This document shows, in pieces, positions 24,924 through 35,695 of a DNA stretch of 64,000 nucleotides; the stretch's first letter is position 1; the number at the start of each line of letters is the position of its first letter. The position numbers were made by a program, and so were the translations under genes. The stretch comes from Methylobacterium sp. Leaf91. GTDB lineage: Bacteria; Pseudomonadota; Alphaproteobacteria; Rhizobiales; Beijerinckiaceae. The notes under the pieces are model-generated. The model had not been told where the DNA came from and searched no databases. It saw only the letters and a list, made by a program, of their open reading frames with translations. Where the stretch lies: positions 1-64,000 of the forward strand of contig NZ_LMMP01000006.1 in the NCBI RefSeq assembly GCF_001422815.1, in the 5' to 3' direction.

Positions 24924-25841
24924 ATGCTGCGCGACAAGGTCGACCGGGCCGGAGACATGGCGGTCTTCCTCGCCGTAGCTCAGGAGGGTAGCCTGTCGGC
25001 GGCCGCGCGCCGGTTCGGCCTCACCCCCTCGGCCGTGAGCCGGGTGGTGGCACGCATCGAATCCCGGCTCGGCGTCCGGCTCCTCGTGCGTACCACGCGC
25101 TCCCTGCACCTCACCGCCGAGGGCGAGACCTATGCCCGGGCGGCGCGGCGGATCCTCGCCGATCTCGACGAGACCGAAGCACAGATCGCCGACCAGGGCT
25201 GCCCGCGCGGCCGGGTCCGCGTCAGCGCTTCGATGGCCCATGGCAGGCGTGTGGTGGTTCCCCTCATCGGCGATTTCGTCGCCCGCCATCCGGGGATCGT
25301 GGTGGAGATCGACCTCAGCGACGAGATCGCCGATGTGAGCGGCGGGCGGACCGATCTCGCGATCCGGTTCGGGCCGCTGGCCGACAGCCCCCTTACCGCC
25401 CGGCGCCTCGGCGAGACCGGGCGAATGGTCGTGGCCTCACCCGCCTATCTCGCCCGGGCCGGCACGCCACGGGTTCCGGGGGATCTAGCCGGCCATAATT
25501 GCCTCGACTTCAACTTTCGCCGGATCGAGCCGGGCTGGCCGTTCCGCGAAGACGGGCGCGACCACCTCCTGGCGGTGCGCGGCAACATCGCGGCGAATAA
25601 CGGCGAGACCCTGGTGCAGCTCGCCCTGCAGGGCATCGGCATCACCCGTGTCGGCACCTTCCATATTTCGGAGGATCTTGCGGTGGGCCGCCTCGTGCCG
25701 CTTCTGGAGGCATACAATCCTCAGGATCGCGAGGCGATCCATGCGGTGTTCGTTGGCGGCCCGGCCATGCCCGCCCGCATCCGGGTCCTGGTGGATTTCC
25801 TCGCCGAGCGCATGGGCCGCAGCCAGGGACCGGTTTCATGA
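24924..25841 (+). CDS. LysR-family transcriptional regulator
   Basis: DNA-binding regulator of 305 residues. The N-terminal helix-turn-helix reads FLAVAQEGSLSAAARRFGLT and PSAVSRVVARIESRLGVRLL; the rest is the periplasmic-binding-protein-like effector domain. It belongs to the common group with RVSASMAHGRRVVVPL after the linker. CGGAGG lies five bases before the ATG. It probably controls the divergent MFS exporter and itself. Confidence 0.9.
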   Translation: MLRDKVDRAGDMAVFLAVAQEGSLSAAARRFGLTPSAVSRVVARIESRLGVRLLVRTTRSLHLTAEGETYARAARRILADLDETEAQIADQGCPRGRVRVSASMAHGRRVVVPLIGDFVARHPGIVVEIDLSDEIADVSGGRTDLAIRFGPLADSPLTARRLGETGRMVVASPAYLARAGTPRVPGDLAGHNCLDFNFRRIEPGWPFREDGRDHLLAVRGNIAANNGETLVQLALQGIGITRVGTFHISEDLAVGRLVPLLEAYNPQDREAIHAVFVGGPAMPARIRVLVDFLAERMGRSQGPVS

Positions 25842-25893
25842 AGGTGATCGGCAGCGATCGGACGTCCCGCGCCGGAATACGGGAGAGGCCGTC

Positions 25894-26574
25894 ATGCGCG
25901 CATTCCTGATCGTTCCTGGGGATTCAGGGGCCATCGCGACGGCGATAGCGAGCGGCGCGCATGCGCTGATCGTGGATGTCACCGGTCTCTCATCGCCGGA
26001 TTACTTCCTCGATCGCAAGCAGAGCGGACCGCTGATCTACCTACGCTCGGGCGAACTGGAACGCGATCTCTCGGCGATGATGGCCGTGGCACCGGACGGC
26101 ATCGTGCTGTCCCGCTGCGAAGGCGTCCGCGACGTCATGCGCCTCGGTGCGCAGCTCGCCGTCGAGGAAGCGATACATGGGTTGGCCGACGGGTCGACGC
26201 AGATCCTGCCTCTCATCGAGACGGCGCGAGGCGCCCTGGCCTCGCATACCCTCGCGGATTCGAGTGGGCGTCTCGCCGGCATCGCCTGGGACGCCGACGC
26301 CATCAGGGCCGAGATCGGGGCGCTCACCACCCGTGATCGCGGCGGCGCGCTGAGACACCCCCTCGCTCAGGTCCGCTCCCTCATTCGTCTCGCCGCCACC
26401 GCAGCGAGGGTTGCCGCGATCGACGCGGCATGCCCGCCAGGGGGCGACTTCGCAGACGAGGTCGATGCTGCGTGGAGCGATGGATTCGAAGCGAAACTCG
26501 TTCTCGAACCGGATCAGGCTGGATTCGTCACGACTTTCGACGGTCGCTTCCCGGCACCGTCCACGGATGGCTGA
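25894..26574 (+). CDS. HpcH/HpaI (CitE-like) aldolase/lyase family protein, short
   Basis: Protein of 226 residues, shorter than typical CitE-like lyases of about 290. The pattern is still visible: MRAFLIVPGDSGAIATAIAS at the start, LIYLRSG for the arginine strand, PDGIVLSRCEG where relatives have LPKVEG, LPLIETARGAL with the conserved glutamate, and IAWDADAIRAEIG where the metal-binding aspartate sits. The TIM barrel seems trimmed by deletion near residue 40. It may act on a malyl- or citramalyl-CoA-like substrate, but activity is uncertain. GGGAGAGG precedes the ATG. Confidence 0.75.
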   Translation: MRAFLIVPGDSGAIATAIASGAHALIVDVTGLSSPDYFLDRKQSGPLIYLRSGELERDLSAMMAVAPDGIVLSRCEGVRDVMRLGAQLAVEEAIHGLADGSTQILPLIETARGALASHTLADSSGRLAGIAWDADAIRAEIGALTTRDRGGALRHPLAQVRSLIRLAATAARVAAIDAACPPGGDFADEVDAAWSDGFEAKLVLEPDQAGFVTTFDGRFPAPSTDG

Positions 26575-26587
26575 CGGTGCCGGGAAG
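26547..26587. terminator. Perfect 15-pair hairpin at convergent gene ends
   Basis: CTTCCCGGCACCGTC pairs perfectly with GACGGTGCCGGGAAG across an 11-base loop. It covers the stop codon of the CitE-like gene and faces the converging gene at 26623, so it may stop transcription both ways. Confidence 0.65.
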
Positions 26588-26622
26588 GAGGCGCTTCATT
26601 GTTCGAGAGCGTCGGGGCCAGC

Positions 26623-27081
26623 CTATTCGGCGGCTTCGCCGTCCTCATCCGCCGGCAGGGTCCGAGCGGTCGGATCACGCTGCGCTTCGGGCGAGACGAT
26701 GTTGTGGCTGACGGGGACGGCCGTTACGTCGGGGGTGGAGCGTGAGCCCGTATCCGCCAGCATCATCGAAGCGCCCACCGAGATCAGACCGGCGAGGGAG
26801 CGGATGTCGTCCGGCTGGCGCGGGCTTCGGGAGATGACTTCGGCCTCGCGCTGAAGGCGCAGGTTGCAGGCCTTGCTGGGCAGCCCGCCATCCGGCGTGC
26901 AGGCGTCGTGCCGGGCACAGGCCGCATCGAGGGCGTCGATGGGCGGGAGGGGGGCATTGTTGCCGGGCCCGCAGTAATTGCCATGGATCAGCATGGTCGG
27001 CGGCCGGGTCGTCGTTTGCGCCAGAGCCGGCGTCGCGAGAGTAGCGGCCAGCAGAAGCGGTGCGGTGAACTTGAGGAACAT
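26623..27081 (-). CDS. Secreted phospholipase A2-like protein
   Basis: Predicted secreted protein of 152 residues. The signal peptide is MFLKFTAPLLLAATLATPALA. The mature part has HGNYCGPGNNAPLPPIDAL followed by DAACARHDACT, which mirrors the calcium loop (Y-C-G-x-G) and the catalytic C-x2-HD-x-C helix of phospholipase A2. Four cysteines occur within the first 90 residues. The C-terminal 60 residues are polar and low-complexity. If active it would cleave the sn-2 acyl chain of phospholipids outside the cytoplasm. It stands alone, facing the CitE-like gene. Confidence 0.72.
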   Translation of the reverse strand: MFLKFTAPLLLAATLATPALAQTTTRPPTMLIHGNYCGPGNNAPLPPIDALDAACARHDACTPDGGLPSKACNLRLQREAEVISRSPRQPDDIRSLAGLISVGASMMLADTGSRSTPDVTAVPVSHNIVSPEAQRDPTARTLPADEDGEAAE

Positions 27082-27261
27082 GATATGACTACCTGTGCGA
27101 GCGCCCCCTCAGGCGTTTCGCGGAAAGGAGTCGCCGAACGACGGCTCGGCCCATTAAGGCTTTGCCCCTCATCTTGGTTCCCACTTTGACACGAAGCAGA
27201 CCCCGGCCACTCTCGTCATGGCTCAGCTTGCGCCGTTGGTGAGAGACTGGCCGAACCGAGG

Positions 27262-27873
27262 CTACTGACCTGCTCCGGGCGGACGCTTCAACTCGAAACG
27301 CGCGTCGTCGGTAACACTGAAATAATCGAAATATCCTCCCCGCATGAGAGGATGCATGGCGCCGGTATCGACCCGGCCGTCCTTGATGAAGGCATCGTCG
27401 ACATAGATCGACACAACCTGCCCGATCACCAGGAAGTGGTTGGCTTCGCTGCCGTCGAGAGGTGTCAGGGGCACGGTCTGGAGCCACCGGCATTCCAAGG
27501 CGGCGGGGGACTCGGCGACCCGTGGCGGACGCACCTTGCGCGATGGCACCGGAGTCAGCCCGGCCGCCACGAACTCGCTGTCGCCCCGGGCGAGGGGGGC
27601 CGAGGTGGCATTCATGGCGTCGCGCAGATCGTAGGTGGCGAAGTTGCAGACGAACTCCCCGCCCTCCTCCGCGAAGGTCATCGCATCCTTTCGGCCTGAG
27701 GACGAGAACATCACCATATCGGGGCCGGTGGCGACGGCGTTGAAGTAGGAATAGGGGGAGAGATTGACGTGGCCCTGCTTGTTCATCGCGCTGATCCAGC
27801 CGATGGGGCGGGGGGCGACCAGGGCCTTCAGCGGGTTGTGCGGCAGGGTGCGGTTCTCGGAATCGTAATGCAT
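27262..27873 (-). CDS. Flavin reductase-like (FMN-binding split-barrel) protein
   Basis: Protein of 203 residues of the flavin-reductase-like family. Family blocks: ALVAPRPIGWISAMNKQGH near residue 17, NLSPYSYFNAVATGPDMV near 37, and a conserved EFVCNFATYDLRDAMN stretch. It probably binds FMN. Eight bases separate it from the nitroreductase stop upstream, so the two flavoproteins form an operon. Substrate unknown. Confidence 0.85.
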   Translation of the reverse strand: MHYDSENRTLPHNPLKALVAPRPIGWISAMNKQGHVNLSPYSYFNAVATGPDMVMFSSSGRKDAMTFAEEGGEFVCNFATYDLRDAMNATSAPLARGDSEFVAAGLTPVPSRKVRPPRVAESPAALECRWLQTVPLTPLDGSEANHFLVIGQVVSIYVDDAFIKDGRVDTGAMHPLMRGGYFDYFSVTDDARFELKRPPGAGQ

Positions 27874-27881
27874 GGCGCGGC

Positions 27882-28469
27882 TCAGATCCGGGTGACGATG
27901 TCGGCCAGGGCCGGTCTCGGGCGATCGCCCGGAACCTCGCGGGCACGGCCGAGATGGATGAAGCCCGCGAGTTTCTCGCGCGGATCGAGGCCGAGGACGT
28001 CGAGAATGCGGCGGTCATAGGCGAACCACTCGGTCAGCCAGGCAGTGGCGAAGCCCGCGGCATTGGCCGCGACGACGAGGTTCATGCACACGGCACCGGC
28101 CGACAGCACCTGCTCCCATTCCGGGATCTTCACATGGGGGGCGGCGCTGGAGACGACCGCGACCACGAGGGGGGCGTGGGCGAGGCGGTGGCGCTCCAGA
28201 TCGAGGCGCTTCGGATCGGCCTCCGGGTGGTCCGCCGCATAGGCGTCCGCGATGGTCTCACCCACGCGCAGGCGGGCATCGCCCTCGATCACCAGGAAGC
28301 GCCAGGGGCTGAGCTTGCCGTGGTCCGGTACGCGGGACGCGATGGTGAGAATCGCATCGAGCTCCTCGGTGTTCGGACCCGGGCCCTCGAGATTGACCGG
28401 CGGAACCGAACGGCGGACGCGAAGGAGGTCGATCGTGTCGTTCCGCGGAATGTCGGATATGGTGTCCAT
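27882..28469 (-). CDS. Nitroreductase family protein, YdjA-like
   Basis: FMN oxidoreductase of 195 residues. The start RVRRSVPPVNLEGPGPNTEE, then ASRVPDHGKLSPWRFLVIEG is the YdjA-type signature; NLVVAANAAGFATAWLTEW carries the lower cofactor region. It is not RutE-like. The ATG at 28469 sits after AACAGG; upstream in-frame starts have no homology support. First gene of a two-gene flavoprotein operon. Confidence 0.87.
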   Translation of the reverse strand: MDTISDIPRNDTIDLLRVRRSVPPVNLEGPGPNTEELDAILTIASRVPDHGKLSPWRFLVIEGDARLRVGETIADAYAADHPEADPKRLDLERHRLAHAPLVVAVVSSAAPHVKIPEWEQVLSAGAVCMNLVVAANAAGFATAWLTEWFAYDRRILDVLGLDPREKLAGFIHLGRAREVPGDRPRPALADIVTRI

Positions 28470-28713
28470 GGAACCTGTTCGGCGCGAATGAGGGACGTGG
28501 GGGCACCGCCGGGCGGCTGGTCTGAGGCGAGCCGCTTCGGCGATCGATAGGAAGCTTCGGCCTTGGAGCCGCCACGGTCCGGATACAAAGCGGGATGTCG
28601 CATTCGGCACGGTGACGGTCGACAAGCGAAAACATGCCGTGCGGTCCGCAGCTTGGCAATCGCCGACATGCATGGCGGCCCCGTGCATGGTGGCGCCGTG
28701 AAGGAGATAGCGG

Positions 28714-29631
28714 ATGGGACCGGTAATGCGCGCGCTCGCGGTGACGGGAGCCATGGCGATGGCGGCGTTTCCGACGCAGGCGCAGGAGCGCGACCCGTTC
28801 GGCGGTCGCAACGGTCCAGCCCTGCCCTCCCCCTCGATCACGGGACCGCAATTGCCGAGCCCAACTGTCGAGGGCGAGGCACCGCTCGCCCTCACCGCCC
28901 TGTTCGCGGGCAGCAACCAGCCTGTACGGTCCGGCCTCGCCTGGCGCATCTACGAGGACCGGTCCGATGGGGTGCGGCCGAACATCGTCGCGCGGTCCGA
29001 GGCGGCGGATCCGAGCTTCACCCTGGCACCCGGCACCTACGTCGCCACCGTCACCTACGGCTTCGCCAGCGCCTCGAAGCGCATCACCATGGCGGGCGCG
29101 GCACTCAGCGACCGCCTGACGATCACCGCGGGGGCGCTCAAGCTCTCTGGTGCCATCGGTGACATGAAGATCGCCCCCGCCGAACTCGCCTTTTCGGTCT
29201 TCGTGCCCATCGGCACCAATTCGGAAGGGCGCCTCGTGCGCAGCGGCGTCAAGGCGGGCGAGTTGATCCGCCTGCCGGAGGGGACCTACCACGTGGTCTC
29301 GAACTATGGGGAATCGAACGCGATCCAGCGCGCCGACCTCAAGGTGGAGAACGGCAAGGTCACCGACGCCACCCTCAACCACCGGGCCGCCACGGTGACC
29401 CTCAAGCTCGTGGCCGCGCCCGGGGCAGAGGCCTTCGCCGGCACCGCCTTCAGCGTCCTGACGCCGGGCGGCGACACGATCCGCGAAGCGATCGGCGCCT
29501 TCCCGCAGGTGACCCTGGCCGAGGGGGACTACGTCCTCATCGCCCGCCATGACGGGCAGGTCTACACCCGCGAGTTCAAGGTCGAGAGCGGGATGGACCG
29601 TGACATCGAAGTGGTGGCGAAGGCGTCATGA
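28714..29631 (+). CDS. Secreted protein with three beta repeats
   Basis: Unrecognised secreted protein of 305 residues. Signal peptide MGPVMRALAVTGAMAMAAF ends near QAQ. The mature part holds three similar units of about 80 residues, each closing with a G-x-Y turn: APGTYVATVTYG, PEGTYHVVSNYG and AEGDYVLIARHDG. Ig-like or carboxypeptidase-regulatory-like domains are likely. GGAG lies seven bases before the ATG. It overlaps the next secreted gene by ATGA. Function unknown. Confidence 0.7.
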   Translation: MGPVMRALAVTGAMAMAAFPTQAQERDPFGGRNGPALPSPSITGPQLPSPTVEGEAPLALTALFAGSNQPVRSGLAWRIYEDRSDGVRPNIVARSEAADPSFTLAPGTYVATVTYGFASASKRITMAGAALSDRLTITAGALKLSGAIGDMKIAPAELAFSVFVPIGTNSEGRLVRSGVKAGELIRLPEGTYHVVSNYGESNAIQRADLKVENGKVTDATLNHRAATVTLKLVAAPGAEAFAGTAFSVLTPGGDTIREAIGAFPQVTLAEGDYVLIARHDGQVYTREFKVESGMDRDIEVVAKAS

Positions 29632-30011
29632 TCCGGACCGTCTGCGTGTCCGTCGTCCTTCTCGCCGCCGTGCCCGCCACGGCGCAGACCATCACCGACG
29701 GATCCGACGCGACCGTGGGAGCGGAGGTCGCCGCCGCTACGACGGCGCTGCTGGGCAAGGGGCTCAAGAGCCCGGCCGAGGCACGCTATTCCCGGCTGCG
29801 ACCGGGCAAGGCGGGCGCCGTCTGCGGCGAGGTCGACGTGACCAACCGGATGGGCGTCCATGTCGGCCCGCGCCCCTTCGTCGCCGATACCGGATCGGGA
29901 TTTGCCGGCATTCTCCCGGACGCGGCTGAAATCCGGCACCCGTCCAGCATGGCGCAGTATCAGGGTTTCCAGCGCATTCTGGCGCTGCTCGCCGCGAATT
30001 GCGAGGGATGA
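29628..30011 (+). CDS. Secreted hypothetical protein
   Basis: Protein of 127 residues with signal peptide MIRTVCVSVVLLAAVPATAQ. The mature part includes LKSPAEARYSRLRPGKAGAV and CGEVDVTNRMGVHVGPRPF, a pattern seen in small alphaproteobacterial secreted proteins of unknown role. Two cysteines (one central, one near the C-terminus) may pair. Its ATGA overlap with the repeat protein suggests the two act together. Confidence 0.7.
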   Translation: MIRTVCVSVVLLAAVPATAQTITDGSDATVGAEVAAATTALLGKGLKSPAEARYSRLRPGKAGAVCGEVDVTNRMGVHVGPRPFVADTGSGFAGILPDAAEIRHPSSMAQYQGFQRILALLAANCEG

Positions 30012-30072
30012 CTTTTTCTAGGATCCTTCCTGCGGCCTCATCCTGAATCGATCGGATGGGACTGAGGGGGCC

Positions 30073-31308
30073 TCAGCCTCCGAGAACCGCGAAGCCGGCC
30101 CCCGAGGCGGCTGTCAGCACGACGACGATCCAAGGCGGGGCCGCGCCGATCGTCAGGAGCAGGAACGCGCCGGCGGCGAGGGCGAAATCGCGCGGGCCGA
30201 GGACGGCGCCTGTCCAGAGCGGATCGTAGAGGGCAGCGGCGAGGATCCCGACCACTGCCGCGTTGGCGCCCCGCATGGCCGCCTGCGCCAAAGGCTTCGC
30301 GCGGAACGCATCCCAGAACGGCAGCGCGCCGTAGACCAGGAGCAGGCCCGGCAGGAAGACCGCGACCAGGGCGATGACGGCCCCGGCCAGACCGTTCGGC
30401 TCAGGCCCGAGGACAGCGCCGAGATAGGCCGCGACGGTGAAAAGCGGCCCCGGCACGGCCTGGGCCGCGCCGTAGCCGGCCAGGAACGCGTCCGGGCCGA
30501 TCCAGCCGGTCTCGACCAGAGCCGTGCGCAGGAGCGGCAGCACCACATGGCCTCCGCCGAAGACGAGGGCGCCCGCGCGGTAGAACGCATCGAACAGGGC
30601 GAGCCCCTGCGAGGCCAGAACTTCGGCCAGGAGCGAAGGTAGAACGAGGAACAGGCCGAACAGAAGGAGGGCCACCGCGCCGGCCCGGCGCGAGACCGGG
30701 AAGCGGAGCGGCTGGCCCGGCACTCCGGCCGCCTGCCGGCACAGGACGAGGCCGGCCATGGCTCCCGCCGCGATGGCAACGACCTGCCCCGCCGATCCAG
30801 CGAGTGCCGTGACGAGGCAGAGGGCGGCGAAAGCGATGGACGCGCGGGTGACATCGGGCGCGAGGCTGCGGCCCATGCCCCAGACCGCCTGCGCCACCAC
30901 CGCCACGGCGACGAGCTTCAGCCCATGGACGAGGCCCGATCCGACCGGGCCGCCGAGGGCACCGGCGCCATAGGCGAAGGCCACGAGAAGGAGCGCCGAG
31001 GGCAGGGTGAAGGCGGTCCAGGCCGCCAACCCACCGGCCAATCCCCCTCCCCGCATCAGGCCGAGGGAAAACCCGACCTGGCTCGATGCCGGGCCGGGCA
31101 GGAACTGGCACAGGGCCACGAGATCCGCATAGGCCGCCTCGTCGAGCCAGCGCCGGCGGTGCACGAACTCCTCGCGAAAGTAGCCGAGATGGGCGATCGG
31201 GCCGCCGAAGGCGGTGAGCCCGAGCTTGAGGAAGGCGAGGAAGACTTCCCGCACGGAACCCTCGCGGGAAGGCAGTGGTGTCGTCACAGTGGTTGACCTT
31301 GGCGTCAT
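30073..31308 (-). CDS. chrA: Chromate efflux transporter ChrA, long form
   Basis: Inner-membrane transporter of 411 residues with two homologous CHR domains. The first has FLKLGLTAFGGPIAHLGYFR and LCQFLPGPASSQVGFSLG; the second has FYRAGALVFGGGHVVLPLL and YGAAQAVPGPLFTVAAYLG. Together these identify the chromate ion transporter family. ATG 31308 has AGGA eight bases upstream; a GTG at 31326 has its Shine-Dalgarno too close. It gives chromate resistance in known members. Confidence 0.9.
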   Translation of the reverse strand: MTPRSTTVTTPLPSREGSVREVFLAFLKLGLTAFGGPIAHLGYFREEFVHRRRWLDEAAYADLVALCQFLPGPASSQVGFSLGLMRGGGLAGGLAAWTAFTLPSALLLVAFAYGAGALGGPVGSGLVHGLKLVAVAVVAQAVWGMGRSLAPDVTRASIAFAALCLVTALAGSAGQVVAIAAGAMAGLVLCRQAAGVPGQPLRFPVSRRAGAVALLLFGLFLVLPSLLAEVLASQGLALFDAFYRAGALVFGGGHVVLPLLRTALVETGWIGPDAFLAGYGAAQAVPGPLFTVAAYLGAVLGPEPNGLAGAVIALVAVFLPGLLLVYGALPFWDAFRAKPLAQAAMRGANAAVVGILAAALYDPLWTGAVLGPRDFALAAGAFLLLTIGAAPPWIVVVLTAASGAGFAVLGG

Positions 31309-31341
31309 GGCTCGGGTCCTGACCACCCTCCTACCCTAATC

Positions 31342-31455
31342 CCCTCATCCTGAGGTGCCGCGAAGCGGCCTCGAAGGAGGGCTCCGGCCTGACTGGCGAT
31401 CCCTGGACGCCTCCTTCGAGGGCTCCGCTGCGCTGCGCCGCCTCAGGATGAGGTC
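31342..31455. repeat. REP-like palindrome, family 1 copy A
   Basis: CCTCATCCTGAGGTGCCGC opens the element and GCCTCAGGATGAGG closes it; inner arms CCTCGAAGGAGG and CCTCCTTCGAGG also pair. A second copy lies at 40958-41075. It fills the space between chrA and the ureG stop and could act as a transcription terminator for the urease operon. Confidence 0.8.
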
Positions 31456-31479
31456 GTGGGTGGGATGGCTCCCGGAAAC

Positions 31480-32109
31480 CTATCCCAGCCCGCCGGCCTC
31501 GACGATGAAGCGGGCGACCGTGTCGGCGCCGTGTCCCTCGCGCAGGGAGGAGAACACGTAGGGCCGTGTGCCCCGCATGCGCCGGGTATCGGCCTCCATC
31601 ACCCCGAGATCGGCACCGACCATGGGGGCGAGGTCGGTCTTGTTGACGATGAGGAGATCGGACCGGGTGATGCCGGGGCCGCCCTTGCGTGGGATCTTCT
31701 CGCCGCCGGCGACATCGATGACGTAGAGGGTGAGGTCGGCGAGTTCCGGCGAGAAGGTCGCCGCGAGGTTGTCGCCGCCGGATTCGATCAGGATCAGGTC
31801 GAGCTTCGGGAAGCGTCGGCGCATCTCGGCCACGGCCGCGAGGTTGATCGAGGCGTCCTCGCGGATCGCCGTATGCGGGCAGCCGCCGGTCTCGACGCCC
31901 ATGATCCGCTCCTCGGGCAAGGCGCCAGCCACGGTGAGGATACGGGCATCCTCCTTGGTGTAGATGTCGTTGGTGATGGCGCAGATCTCGAAGCGATCGC
32001 GGAAGCGCTTGCAGAGCTGTTCCATCAGGGCGGTCTTGCCGGAGCCGACAGGGCCGCCGATGCCGACGCGCAAGGGGCCGTTCGGTGAGTGGCCGTTCAG
32101 TGAGGTCAT
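31480..32109 (-). CDS. ureG: Urease accessory GTPase UreG
   Basis: SIMIBI-class GTPase of 209 residues that delivers nickel to urease. The P-loop is [16 protein letters not shown] near residue 13, followed by [15 protein letters not shown], then [19 protein letters not shown] (nickel-site CPH) and [10 protein letters not shown] (base recognition). ATG 32109 is 11 bases after the ureF stop. Last gene of the operon on this strand; a palindromic repeat follows. Confidence 0.95.
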   Translation of the reverse strand: MTSLNGHSPNGPLRVGIGGPVGSGKTALMEQLCKRFRDRFEICAITNDIYTKEDARILTVAGALPEERIMGVETGGCPHTAIREDASINLAAVAEMRRRFPKLDLILIESGGDNLAATFSPELADLTLYVIDVAGGEKIPRKGGPGITRSDLLIVNKTDLAPMVGADLGVMEADTRRMRGTRPYVFSSLREGHGADTVARFIVEAGGLG

Positions 32110-32120
32110 GACGGGGTCTT

Positions 32121-32813
32121 TCACGAGCGGAAGATCCGAGAATACTGGGTCTCGTGCCGGGCCGAGCCGAGATCGAGGCGCAAGGTCGCGGTGCCAATGT
32201 CGTCCAGGCTCAGGGGCGGGATGGTTGCGGCCAAACCCGCCACCCGAGGGGTGAGGGACGCGATCACCCGCGTGCCGGCGCTCTGGCCGATGGGCGCGCA
32301 GCGCAGCGCCGCCGAGACGAGGTTCTGCAGGAAGGCGAGGCCGAACCCGGCGAGCACCGGGGCGAGCGCCATGCGATGGGCGCCGGCCGAGAGCCCGACC
32401 GCCACCGGGTATGCCACCTCGCCGGGCAGCGCCTCGCTCAACCGATCGAGTTCCGGCAGCCCCCAGGCGGCGCGGGTGGCGTCGAGGAAGCTGCGCCCCT
32501 GCTGGGTCGTCTCGAGGTGGAGCTCGCGCGTGGGCGCCAGGGCGACGGCGAGGTCGTTGACCTCCATCAGCGCCGGGACGTCCCCCGCCTCGGCGGCGGC
32601 ATGGGCATGGGCCAGAAGAATCAGGTCGTTTCGCACAGCGCCCCGTTCGAGCACGTCGCCGAGCCATGCCAGCAGCGAGGCCTCGCCGCCGACATCGCCG
32701 CATTCCACGGCCCATTCGAGCCCATGCGAATACGCATAGGCCCCGACCGGATAGCCCGGCGAGAGCCAGGCCATGAGCCGAACGGTGTCGATCATCGAGG
32801 GGTCGCCCCTCAT
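32121..32813 (-). CDS. ureF: Urease accessory protein UreF
   Basis: All-helical chaperone, 230 residues from the ATG at 32813. Family blocks: [34 protein letters not shown] and a tail ending [17 protein letters not shown]. UreF bridges UreG and urease during nickel loading. ATG 32795 (MIDTVRL) is an alternative start with AGGGG eleven bases ahead. Frames further upstream overlap the UreE histidine tail and are not credible. Confidence 0.92.
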   Translation of the reverse strand: MRGDPSMIDTVRLMAWLSPGYPVGAYAYSHGLEWAVECGDVGGEASLLAWLGDVLERGAVRNDLILLAHAHAAAEAGDVPALMEVNDLAVALAPTRELHLETTQQGRSFLDATRAAWGLPELDRLSEALPGEVAYPVAVGLSAGAHRMALAPVLAGFGLAFLQNLVSAALRCAPIGQSAGTRVIASLTPRVAGLAATIPPLSLDDIGTATLRLDLGSARHETQYSRIFRS

Positions 32814-32889
32814 CGCGCCGGGCGCCCTTCCCTGGAAGCCCGGACCGCCAGCGGCCCATGGGGCAGAGGATGGGGGCAGAGGGCGAGGC

Positions 32890-33407
32890 TCAACCGGGCA
32901 CCGCATCGTGGCTGTGCGGATGAGGATGATCGTGCGCATGGCCATGCCCGTGGTGGTGCCCGGCAGCCTCGCCGGCATAGGCCCCGCCCTCGGGCCGGAA
33001 CGGACGCTCCACCGGCTCGGCCGTTCCCCCTAAACCCCGCACCATCTCGGCCAGCACGTGGTCGTAGGCGATATGGACCGCGTCCGCGCCGATCTCGGCC
33101 GGGATGTGCCGGTTGCCGATGTGCCAGATCAGGCGCTTGAGGGCGAGGTCGTCGGCGGCCCGGATCTCGAGCAGGCGCTCGGGCGCGGCCTCGACCCAGA
33201 CGAGGCGGCCATCCTGCAGCACCAGGGCGTCACCGTCGTCGAGGACCGTCGGCTCGGGCAGGTCGAGCAGGAAGGACAGTCCGCCGACCCCGCGCATGGC
33301 CATGCGGCGGCGATGCCGGTCGCCATGGTCGAGGACGATGCGGTCGACGATCTCGCCCGAGAGCGCGTCTCGGCGGATCACTTTCGTGGCGCGGATCAGG
33401 GAAGAGC

Positions 33408-33411
<4 letters not shown>
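32890..33411 (-). CDS. ureE: Urease nickel metallochaperone UreE with His-rich tail
   Basis: Nickel chaperone of 173 residues. The N-terminal peptide-binding domain contains [20 protein letters not shown] and the metal domain [12 protein letters not shown] near residue 96. The C-terminus is a nickel-binding tail, [18 protein letters not shown]. The only workable start is TTG at 33411, which overlaps the ureC stop as TTGA, so translation is coupled. Confidence 0.93.
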
Positions 33412-35134
<1,723 letters not shown>

Positions 35135-35135
<1 letters not shown>

Positions 35136-35695
35136 CAGGCGGCCTCTCGTGCCTCTGCGACGGCGCGGTCGAACAGAGCGTCCAGCGCCGCGTTGACGCC
35201 GCGACAGCCGGCAACGACTTCTTTCGCCCAATCGATGTAGTTCGCCACGCGCTCCGAGCTCCAATCGTCCGGAGGGCTCGCCACGAGCGAATGCAGGTTG
35301 CTGATCTTGTCCGCGATTTTGAGGGCGCGGGCGCCGGGCGACTTGTGCGGCGCCTGCTCGACCTGGAGCCGCTTGCGCTCGGCCTTGGGCAGCGATTTGT
35401 CGTCCGTGACCTCGGCCACGAGTTCGGCGACGCGCCGACCGAACAATTGCTCGATCTCCTCGCGGCTCGTCCCGGTATCCTCCACCGTGTCGTGGAGCCA
35501 GCCCGCCGCCACCAGATCGGCATCGGGCGCTTCGGCCGTCGCGGCCAGGAGCGAGGCCACCTCGGCGAGGTGGTTCACGTAAGGCTCGCGCGCCGCGCCC
35601 TTCCGGGTCTGCCCCACGTGACGCCGCGCGGCGAACTCGGCGGCACGGGTGACGAGGAGGATGCCATCGCGCAGGCGGAACGTCTCGTCGGTCAT
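35135..35695 (-). CDS. HD-domain (p)ppGpp-hydrolase-like protein in the urease operon
   Basis: Cytoplasmic protein of 186 residues made of one RelA/SpoT-type HD domain, with no synthetase or TGS/ACT part, like small alarmone hydrolases (MESH1 type). Metal-binding residues: [15 protein letters not shown], then [19 protein letters not shown], and later [15 protein letters not shown]. It would remove the pyrophosphate from ppGpp or a related nucleotide. It overlaps ureAB upstream (ATGA) and ureC downstream (TGATG), so it is made together with urease subunits. Catalysis and substrate are inference from the family. Confidence 0.85.

Noticed and set aside
27882..28469. Candidate rutE
   Set aside because: The N-terminal RRSVPP and VPDHGKLSPWRF blocks fit YdjA-type nitroreductases, not RutE.
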